This document shows, piece by piece, positions 55,920 to 64,000 of a stretch of DNA of 64,000 nt. The first letter of the stretch is position 1; every line of letters starts with the position of its first letter. Location: positions 496,001 to 560,000 of the forward strand of contig NZ_AFOY02000015.1 of NCBI RefSeq assembly GCF_000217955.3, given 5' to 3'. Below the pieces are notes generated by a model. The model did not search any database. It was not told where the DNA came from and saw nothing but the letters and a program-made list of their open reading frames with translations. Source of the DNA: Pseudomonas fluorescens HK44 (GTDB lineage Bacteria > Pseudomonadota > Gammaproteobacteria > Pseudomonadales > Pseudomonadaceae). A program made the position numbers and the translations under genes.

Positions 55920-56714
55920 TCACTCTTCGATGTTGCCCATGGCGGTGGTGTTGAAGCCGCCGTCCACGTACATGATTTCGCCGCTGATGCCGGACGCCAG
56001 GTCCGAGCACAGGAAGGCGCCGGCGTTGCCGACTTCGTCGATGGTGACGTTGCGACGCAGCGGTGTTTGCGCTTCGTTGGCGGCCAGCATTTTACGGAAG
56101 TTCTTGATGCCGGAAGCGGCCAGGGTGCGGATCGGGCCAGCCGATACGGCGTTGACGCGGGTGCCTTCCGGGCCCAGGGAGCCGGCCAGGTAACGTACGC
56201 CAGCTTCCAGGGAAGCCTTGGCCATGCCCATCACGTTGTAGTTCGGCATGGTGCGCTCGGCGCCCAGGTACGACAGGGTCAGCAGGCTGCCATTGCGGCC
56301 TTTCATCATGTCGCGGCCAGCTTTGGCCAAGGCCACGAAGCTGTAGGCGCTGATGTCGTGAGCGATGCGGAAACCTTCACGGGTGGTGGCTTCGGTGAAG
56401 TCGCCGTCCAGTTGGTCGCCCGGCGCGAAGCCAACGGAGTGCACGATGCAGTCCAGGCCGTCCCATTTTTTGCTCAGCTCTTCGAAAACCCTGGCGATTT
56501 CTTCATCGCTGGCCACGTCGCACGGGAAGCACAGCTCAGGGCTCGAACCCCAGCCTTGTGCGAACTCTTCGACACGCCCCTTGAGTTTGTCGTTCTGATA
56601 AGTGAAGGCAAGCTCAGCGCCCTCGCGATGCATGGCGGCCGCGATGCCGGATGCGATGGACAGCTTGCTGGCGACACCGACGATCAGTACGCGCTTACCG
56701 GCGAGAAAACCCAT
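55920..56714 (-). CDS. fabI: Enoyl-ACP reductase FabI (NADH)
   Basis: A 264-residue enoyl-acyl-carrier-protein reductase of type II fatty-acid synthesis. The cofactor loop [36 protein letters not shown] and the catalytic Tyr-x6-Lys (YNVMGMAK) are intact; [15 protein letters not shown] is also typical. The target of triclosan, here with the resistant FabV in the same window. Start MGFLAGKRV by family. It follows nppD by 19 bases, so it may be co-transcribed with the peptide transporter genes, as in P. aeruginosa PA1806-PA1811. Confidence 0.97.
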   Translation of the reverse strand: MGFLAGKRVLIVGVASKLSIASGIAAAMHREGAELAFTYQNDKLKGRVEEFAQGWGSSPELCFPCDVASDEEIARVFEELSKKWDGLDCIVHSVGFAPGDQLDGDFTEATTREGFRIAHDISAYSFVALAKAGRDMMKGRNGSLLTLSYLGAERTMPNYNVMGMAKASLEAGVRYLAGSLGPEGTRVNAVSAGPIRTLAASGIKNFRKMLAANEAQTPLRRNVTIDEVGNAGAFLCSDLASGISGEIMYVDGGFNTTAMGNIEE

Positions 56715-56733
56715 GTGTTGCTCCTCTTTCAGG

Positions 56734-58344
<1,611 letters not shown>

Positions 58345-58345
58345 T

Positions 58346-59365
58346 TCACTTCCTCGGGTCGAAGGCATCGCGAGCAGACTCGCCGATAAACACCAGCAAA
58401 CTCAACATCACCGCCAGCACCGCAAAGGCGCTCATGCCCAGCCACGGCGCTTGCAGGTTGGATTTGCCCTGGGCCACCAGTTCACCCAGCGATGCGCTGC
58501 CTGCCGGCAGGCCGAAGCCGAGGAAGTCCAGCGCGGTCAGGGTGCCGATGGCGCCTGTGAGGATGAACGGCATGAAGGTCATGGTCGAGACCATGGCGTT
58601 GGGCAGGATGTGTTGAAACATGATTGCGCCGTTCTGCATGCCCAGCGCGCGGGCGGCGCGTACATATTCCAGGTTACGCCCACGCAGGAACTCGGCGCGG
58701 ACCACGTCGACCAGGCTCATCCAGGAAAACAGCAGCATGATCCCCAGCAGCCACCAGAAGTTTGGCTGCACGAAACTGGCGAGGATGATCAGCAGATACA
58801 ACACGGGCAAACCCGACCAGATTTCCAGGAAGCGCTGCCCGGCCAAATCGACCCAGCCGCCATAGAAACCCTGCAAGGCGCCGGCAATCACACCGATGAT
58901 CGAACTCAGAATGGTCAGCGTCAGCGCAAACAGCACCGACACCCGGAAGCCGTAAATCACCCGCGCCAGCACGTCGCGGCCCTGGTCGTCGGTGCCCAGC
59001 AGATTGTCTGCCGAGGGCGGTGCCGGTGCCGGGACTTTCAGGTCGTAGTTGATGCTTTGGTAGCTGAACGGGATCGGTGCCCACAAGGTCCAGGCGTCCT
59101 TGGCCTTGAGCAGTTCGCGGATGTACGGGCTCTTGTAGTTGGCTTCCAGCGGGAATTCGCCGCCGAAGGTGGTTTCCGGGTAACGCTTGAGTGCCGGGAA
59201 ATACCATTGACCGTCGTAATGCACCGCCAGCGGCTTGTCGTTGGCGATCAGCTCGGCACCGAGGCTCGCGCCAAACAGGATCAAAAACAGCCACAGCGAC
59301 CACCAGCCGCGCTTGTTGGCCTTGAACCGTTCGAAACGTCGGCGATTGAGCGGGGACAGGTTCAT
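58346..59365 (-). CDS. nppC: Peptide/nucleoside-antibiotic ABC transporter permease NppC
   Basis: A 339-residue permease of the YejE/OppC branch. The N-terminal helix is preceded by the typical NRRRFERFKANKRGWWSLWL; a large periplasmic loop (about residues 40-130) follows; then LGTDDQGRDVLARVIYGFRV and the EAA loop VRAARALGMQNGAIMFQHIL. It starts two bases after nppB and ends next to nppD, forming the operon. In P. aeruginosa this system takes up uridyl-peptide antibiotics, microcin C-like compounds and small peptides. Confidence 0.93.
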   Translation of the reverse strand: MNLSPLNRRRFERFKANKRGWWSLWLFLILFGASLGAELIANDKPLAVHYDGQWYFPALKRYPETTFGGEFPLEANYKSPYIRELLKAKDAWTLWAPIPFSYQSINYDLKVPAPAPPSADNLLGTDDQGRDVLARVIYGFRVSVLFALTLTILSSIIGVIAGALQGFYGGWVDLAGQRFLEIWSGLPVLYLLIILASFVQPNFWWLLGIMLLFSWMSLVDVVRAEFLRGRNLEYVRAARALGMQNGAIMFQHILPNAMVSTMTFMPFILTGAIGTLTALDFLGFGLPAGSASLGELVAQGKSNLQAPWLGMSAFAVLAVMLSLLVFIGESARDAFDPRK

Positions 59366-59366
59366 C

Positions 59367-60440
59367 TCAATGCTCCCGGTGTTCGAAGTCGATCCGTGGA
59401 TCGACCAGGGTGTAGGTGAGGTCGCCGATCAGTTTCACCACCAGCCCCAGCAGGGTGAAGATAAACAGGGTGCCGAACACCACCGGGTAGTCGCGGTTGA
59501 TCGCCGCTTCGAAACTCATCAGGCCCATGCCGTCGAGCGAGAAGATCACTTCCACCAGCAACGAACCGGTGAAGAAAATCCCGATGAAGGCCGAAGGGAA
59601 GCCGGCAATCACCAGCAGCATGGCGTTGCGAAACACATGGCCATACAGCACGCGATGCCGGGTCAGGCCCTTGGCCTTGGCGGTGACGACGTACTGTTTG
59701 TTGATCTCGTCGAGGAAGCTGTTTTTGGTCAGCAGGGTCATGGTCGCGAAGTTACCGATCACCAGTGCCGTCACGGGTAGCGCTATGTGCCAGAAGTAAT
59801 CGCGGACCTTGCCGGCCCAGCTCAATTCACTGAAGTTGTTCGAGGTCAGGCCGCGCAAGGGGAACCAGTCCAGGTAGCTGCCGCCGGCAAACACCACGAT
59901 CAGCAGGATCGCAAACAGGAACGCCGGGATCGCGTAACCGACGATGATCGCCGAACTGGTCCAGACATCGAAGTGGCTGCCGTGTCGGGTGGCCTTGGCG
60001 ATCCCCAGCGGGATCGACACCAGGTACATGATCAGCGTGCTCCAGAGTCCGAGGGAGATCGACACCGGCATCTTTTCCTTGATCAGGTCGATGACCTTGG
60101 CGTCACGGAAGAAGCTGTCGCCGAAATCCAGGGTGGCGTAGTTCTTGATCATGATCCACAAGCGTTCCGGCGCCGACTTGTCGAAGCCGTACATGTGCTC
60201 GATTTCCTTGACCAGCGCCGGGTCCAGGCCTTGGGCGCCGCGATAACTGGAGCCGGCCACCGACACTTCGGCACCACCGCCGGCAATGCGGCTGGTAGCA
60301 CCTTCGAAGCCTTCGAGTTTGGCGATCATCTGTTCTACCGGGCCGCCGGGCGCGGCCTGGATGATCACGAAGTTGATCAGCAGAATGCCGAACAGGGTTG
60401 GAATGATCAGCAACAGTCGCCGAAAAATATACGCCAGCAT
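59367..60440 (-). CDS. nppB: Peptide/nucleoside-antibiotic ABC transporter permease NppB
   Basis: A 357-residue permease of the YejB/OppB branch: N-terminal helix [20 protein letters not shown] followed by AAPGGPVEQ, a periplasmic segment, then helices with [20 protein letters not shown] and the EAA-like [20 protein letters not shown]. It ends one base before nppC. Length and motifs fit the family. Confidence 0.94.
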   Translation of the reverse strand: MLAYIFRRLLLIIPTLFGILLINFVIIQAAPGGPVEQMIAKLEGFEGATSRIAGGGAEVSVAGSSYRGAQGLDPALVKEIEHMYGFDKSAPERLWIMIKNYATLDFGDSFFRDAKVIDLIKEKMPVSISLGLWSTLIMYLVSIPLGIAKATRHGSHFDVWTSSAIIVGYAIPAFLFAILLIVVFAGGSYLDWFPLRGLTSNNFSELSWAGKVRDYFWHIALPVTALVIGNFATMTLLTKNSFLDEINKQYVVTAKAKGLTRHRVLYGHVFRNAMLLVIAGFPSAFIGIFFTGSLLVEVIFSLDGMGLMSFEAAINRDYPVVFGTLFIFTLLGLVVKLIGDLTYTLVDPRIDFEHREH

Positions 60441-60441
60441 C

Positions 60442-62283
60442 TTATTGCTCCATGCCCGCAGGATCGGCTTGTTCTTTGGTCAGCACTTCGATCGCAGGTT
60501 TTGCGTCGGGCTTGATCCACCAGGTTGAAATGCCCACGTCATTGGTCGGTGAGACTTTCGGGTGGCCAATGTGATTCCAGTACGCCACGCGCCAGGTCTT
60601 GATGTGCCAGTTGGGGATCACGTAATAGCCCCATTGCAACACCCTGTCGAGCGCCCGGGCATGGGCGACCAGACTTTTGCGCGAGTCGGCGTTGATCAGC
60701 TCTTCGACCAGTTCATCGACTACCGGGTCTTTCAGGCCCATGTAATTGCGGCTGCCGGGTTTGTCGGCGCTTTCGGATTTCCAGAATTCGCGCTGTTCGT
60801 TGCCCGGTGAGCTGGACTGCGGGAAGCTGCCAACCACCATGTCGAAGTCACGCGAGCGCACGCGATTGATGTACTGCGACACGTCGACCCGACGAATCAC
60901 CAGGTCAATCCCCAGGTCACTCATGTTGCGTTTGAACGGCAACAGCACCCGCTCGAACTCGGTCTGCGCCAGCAAAAATTCGATGCTCACCGGTTTGCCG
61001 GTGGTGTCGACCATCTTGTCGTCGACGATCCGCCAGCCGGCCTCCTGCAACAGTTGATAGGCCTTGCGTTGTTGGGCACGGATCATTCCGCTGCCGTCAC
61101 AGACGGAGTTCTGGAACGCTTCGCTGAAGACCTGATCGGGGATTTTGCCTCTGAACGGATCGAGGATCGCCAGTTGATCCTGATCCGGCAGGCCGGTGGC
61201 GGCCATTTCCGAGTTTTCGAAGTAGCTTCGGGTGCGCACGTAGGCCCCGTTGAACAGCTGCTTGTTGGTCCATTCGAAGTCCAGCAACAGGCTCAGGGCC
61301 TGACGCACGCGCACGTCCTGGAACACCGGGCGGCGCAGGTTGAAGACAAAGCCCTGCATGCCGGTGGGGTTGCCGTTGGGGATCTGTTCCTTGATCAGGC
61401 GACCCTCGGTGACGGACGGGGTGTTGTAGGCATTGGCCCAGTTTTTCGCGCTCATCTCCAGCCAGTAATCGAACTGCCCGGCCTTCAGCGCTTCCAGCGC
61501 GACGGTGTTGTCGCGGTAGTAATCGGTGGTCATGGTATCGAAGTTGTAAAAACCCCGATTGACCGGCAGGTCCTTGCCCCAGTAGTCCTTGACCCGCTCA
61601 TAGCGGATCGAGCGCCCCGCCTTGACCTCACTGACCTTGTACGGGCCGCTGCCCAGCGGAATCTCCAGATTGCCCTTGCTGAAGTCGCGGTGTTCCCACC
61701 AGTGCTTGGGCAATACTGCGAGTTGTCCAAGGATCAGCGGCAGCTCACGGTTGCTGGTGTGCTTGAACGTGAACAGCACCCGCAACGGGTCTTCGGCGAT
61801 CACGTTGTCGACGTCGCTGTAGTAACCGCGAAAGAGCGGCGAGCCGCTTTTCATCAGGGTCTGGAAGCTGAACACCACGTCTTCGGCACGCACCGGGTGA
61901 CCGTCATGAAAACGCGCTTCGGGGCGCAGGTAGAAGCGCACCCAGCTGTTGTCCGGAGCCTTTTCGATTTTGCCGGCGAGCAAGCCATATTCGGTAAACG
62001 GCTCATCGAGCCCCTGTTTGCCCAGGGTGTCGTAAATCAGGCCAATATCATCGGCGGGCACGCCCTTGCTGATGAACGGGTTGAGGCTGTCAAAGCCACC
62101 AAAGCCGGCCTGGCGGAAGGTCCCGCCCTTGGGCGCGTCCGGGTTCACGTAGTCGAAATGCTTGAAATCGGCCGGGTATTTCGGCGGCTCGTTGTACAGG
62201 GTCAAGGCGTGCTGCGGGGCAGCGTGGGCCGTGCAGGCAAGTCCTGCAAAGACCAGACCCAGCAGGGTACGCAAACGCATCAT
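60442..62283 (-). CDS. nppA2: ABC transporter periplasmic binding protein NppA2
   Basis: A 613-residue class-C solute-binding protein (SBP_bac_5 family). The signal peptide [21 protein letters not shown] ends in AHA-A. Conserved parts: [60 protein letters not shown]. It is about 40% similar by eye to the partial NppA1 beside it, with the same blocks. Its start overlaps the NppA1 stop as ATGATG/TGA. One of two binding proteins feeding the same permease. Confidence 0.92.
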   Translation of the reverse strand: MMRLRTLLGLVFAGLACTAHAAPQHALTLYNEPPKYPADFKHFDYVNPDAPKGGTFRQAGFGGFDSLNPFISKGVPADDIGLIYDTLGKQGLDEPFTEYGLLAGKIEKAPDNSWVRFYLRPEARFHDGHPVRAEDVVFSFQTLMKSGSPLFRGYYSDVDNVIAEDPLRVLFTFKHTSNRELPLILGQLAVLPKHWWEHRDFSKGNLEIPLGSGPYKVSEVKAGRSIRYERVKDYWGKDLPVNRGFYNFDTMTTDYYRDNTVALEALKAGQFDYWLEMSAKNWANAYNTPSVTEGRLIKEQIPNGNPTGMQGFVFNLRRPVFQDVRVRQALSLLLDFEWTNKQLFNGAYVRTRSYFENSEMAATGLPDQDQLAILDPFRGKIPDQVFSEAFQNSVCDGSGMIRAQQRKAYQLLQEAGWRIVDDKMVDTTGKPVSIEFLLAQTEFERVLLPFKRNMSDLGIDLVIRRVDVSQYINRVRSRDFDMVVGSFPQSSSPGNEQREFWKSESADKPGSRNYMGLKDPVVDELVEELINADSRKSLVAHARALDRVLQWGYYVIPNWHIKTWRVAYWNHIGHPKVSPTNDVGISTWWIKPDAKPAIEVLTKEQADPAGMEQ

Positions 62284-64000
62284 TGGGCTTTCTCCGAAGT
62301 CTTCAGCCACCACGCATTCAGCCCCAGGGTGTAGGGCGGCGTGGTGACGAAGGCGAACCGGTTGCGGTACGCCAGGCGATGATAATTGATATACCAGTTG
62401 GGGATGCAGTAGTGCTGCCACAGCAGCACCCGGTCCAGTGCTCTGCCGGCCGCCAGTTGCTCGTCACGGGATTTTGCCGCGAGCAGCTGTTCCAGCAAAT
62501 GATCGACCACCGGGTTGGCAACGCCCGCGTAATTCTTGCTGCCCTTGACCGAGGCCTGGCTCGAGTGGAAGTACTGCCACTGTTCAAGTCCGGGGCTGAG
62601 GGTTTGGTCGAGGGTCATCAGGATCATGTCGAAATCGAACTGGTCCAGACGCTGCTTGTATTGGGCACGGTCGACGGTGCGCAGGTGCGCGTCAATGCCG
62701 ATACTGGCGAGGTTCTCGGCGTAGGGCTGGAGAATGCGCTCCAGGTTCGGATTGACCAGCAGGATCTCGAAACGCAGTGGCTGCCCGGCCGCATTCTGCA
62801 GGCGCTGGCCATTGAGTTTCCAGCCAGCCTCGGCGAGCAAACCCAGCGCCCGGCGCAGGGTTTCCCGGGGGATGCCGCGGCCGTCGGTCTGCGGCAGGCT
62901 GAAGGGCTCGGTAAACAGCTTGGCAGGGAGCTGATCGCGGTAGGGCGAGAGCATCAGCCATTCGTGACCGACCGGTAAGCCTGTGGCTGTGAACTCGCTG
63001 TTGGGGTAATAACTCATGGCCCGTTTGTAGGCACCGCTGAACAGGGCGCGGTTGGTCCATTCGAAGTCGAACATCAAGCCCAGGGCTTCACGCACCTTGT
63101 CGTCGGCGAACGTACCGCGCCGGGTGTTCATGAACAGGCCCTGGGTCTGGGTCGGAATCCGGTGGTCGATCTGCGCCTTGATCACCTCGCCACGGCGTAC
63201 GGCCGGGAAGCTGTAGCCATTGGCCCAGTTCTTGGCCTGGTGCTCGATGTAGATGTCGAACTCGCCGGCCTTGAATGCCTCGAACGCTACGTCGCTGTCG
63301 CGATAAAACTCGACTTCAACGCGATCATAGTTGTACTTGCCGCGATTGACCGGCAGGTCCTTGCCCCAGTAATCCTTGACCCGCTCGAACACCAGCTGTC
63401 GCCCCGGCTGAACCTCGGTGATGCGATAGGGGCCACTGCCCAGCGGTGGTTCGAAGGTGGTGGCCTTGAAGTCGCGACCTTCCCAGTAGTGCTGCGCCAG
63501 CACCGGCAACTCGCCCAGGCGCTGGATCAGCAACGGATTACCGGCACGCTTGAACACGAAACGGATGCGCTGCGGGTTGAGGATGTCGACCCGCTGTACT
63601 TCCTGAAGGTTGGTGCGGAATTGCGGATGACCTTCCTTGAGCAGCAAGCGATAGGAAAACGCGACGTCGTAGGCCGTGATCGGCGTGCCGTCGTGAAAGC
63701 GTGCTTGCGGGCGCAGGTTGAACACTACCCAGCTACGGTCTTCGCTGTATTCGACAGACTCGGCGATCAGCCCGTAACTGGAGGCGGGTTCATCGCCGGA
63801 CGGCGCGTACTGACCGGTACCGACCATCAACGGTTCATTCAGTTCGTTGATGCCGTACTGCAGAAAGTTCGGGGTCGCGACCGGGCTGGTGCCCTTGAAG
63901 GTGTAGGGGTTGAGCGTATCGAAGGTGCCAAACGCCATGACCCGCAATGTACCGCCCTTGGGCGCTTGCGGATTGACCCAGTCGAAGTGGGTGAATTTGG
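62280..64000 (-). CDS. nppA1: ABC transporter periplasmic binding protein NppA1 (cut by window edge)
   Basis: The visible 573 residues lack only the N-terminus; the frame stays open to base 64000 (FTHFDWVNPQAPKGGTLRV). The same SBP_bac_5 blocks as NppA2 follow: [60 protein letters not shown]. The signal peptide and start codon lie beyond the edge. First gene of nppA1A2BCD; name assigned from order relative to fabI. Confidence 0.9.
   Translation of the reverse strand, partial: KFTHFDWVNPQAPKGGTLRVMAFGTFDTLNPYTFKGTSPVATPNFLQYGINELNEPLMVGTGQYAPSGDEPASSYGLIAESVEYSEDRSWVVFNLRPQARFHDGTPITAYDVAFSYRLLLKEGHPQFRTNLQEVQRVDILNPQRIRFVFKRAGNPLLIQRLGELPVLAQHYWEGRDFKATTFEPPLGSGPYRITEVQPGRQLVFERVKDYWGKDLPVNRGKYNYDRVEVEFYRDSDVAFEAFKAGEFDIYIEHQAKNWANGYSFPAVRRGEVIKAQIDHRIPTQTQGLFMNTRRGTFADDKVREALGLMFDFEWTNRALFSGAYKRAMSYYPNSEFTATGLPVGHEWLMLSPYRDQLPAKLFTEPFSLPQTDGRGIPRETLRRALGLLAEAGWKLNGQRLQNAAGQPLRFEILLVNPNLERILQPYAENLASIGIDAHLRTVDRAQYKQRLDQFDFDMILMTLDQTLSPGLEQWQYFHSSQASVKGSKNYAGVANPVVDHLLEQLLAAKSRDEQLAAGRALDRVLLWQHYCIPNWYINYHRLAYRNRFAFVTTPPYTLGLNAWWLKTSEKAQ

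Overview
The window reads as a chromosomal segment of a Pseudomonas of the fluorescens/putida type. The evidence is high G+C coding sequence, the nppA1A2BCD-fabI arrangement known from Pseudomonas, an extra FabV enoyl reductase, tandem DUF2388 proteins and many LysR, AraC and TetR regulators. No rRNA, tRNA, CRISPR array, integrase or intact transposase was recognised. Genes at both edges are cut (a LysR regulator on the left, the peptide-binding protein NppA1 on the right).

Layout. 0-1.4 kb: LysR fragment and an aldo/keto reductase. 1.6-10.7 kb: a leftward block with a large winged-helix/ATPase/TPR regulator, a small conserved protein, an outer-membrane factor, a membrane-fusion lipoprotein and an RND pump, a complete tripartite efflux system with its probable activator. 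11.0-19.9 kb: a rightward catabolic cluster for an unknown aromatic compound (flavin hydroxylase, two TetR regulators, VOC-type extradiol dioxygenase, FAH-family hydrolase, acyl-CoA ligase, FadL-type porin), with palindromic operator candidates before each TetR unit. 20.2-21.1 kb: a DNA glycosylase coupled to a small Ada-like zinc protein. 21.2-25.9 kb: chromate resistance (chrB, chrA, an extra ChrB domain), a DMT exporter with a histidine-rich tail and a LysE exporter. 26.2-28.8 kb: a reverse-transsulfuration pair. 28.9-32.6 kb: a compact pstSCAB phosphate transporter without phoU.

33-36 kb is a patchwork of small genes ending in an AT-richer module in which a PD-(D/E)xK protein of the sce7726 type converges on a Beta-family gene that appears split by a one-base frameshift. 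This is the best candidate here for a poorly described, possibly phage-related system. 36-44 kb carries a MATE pump, lactate permease, DUF2388 pair, SleB-type hydrolase, PhyH-type dioxygenase and a pirin/LysR divergent pair. 44-51 kb carries a cytochrome c, fabV, an SufR-like regulator coupled to an unknown exported protein, and several small genes. 51.6-54.3 kb encodes an IorAB-type periplasmic molybdenum hydroxylase. From 54.8 kb, a LysR gene converges on fabI across a terminator whose two arms are separated by a 151-bp MITE-like element; fabI follows nppA1A2BCD.

All calls come from reading the sequence and translations; no database search was possible. Family names rest on recognised motifs, and substrates are mostly inferred.
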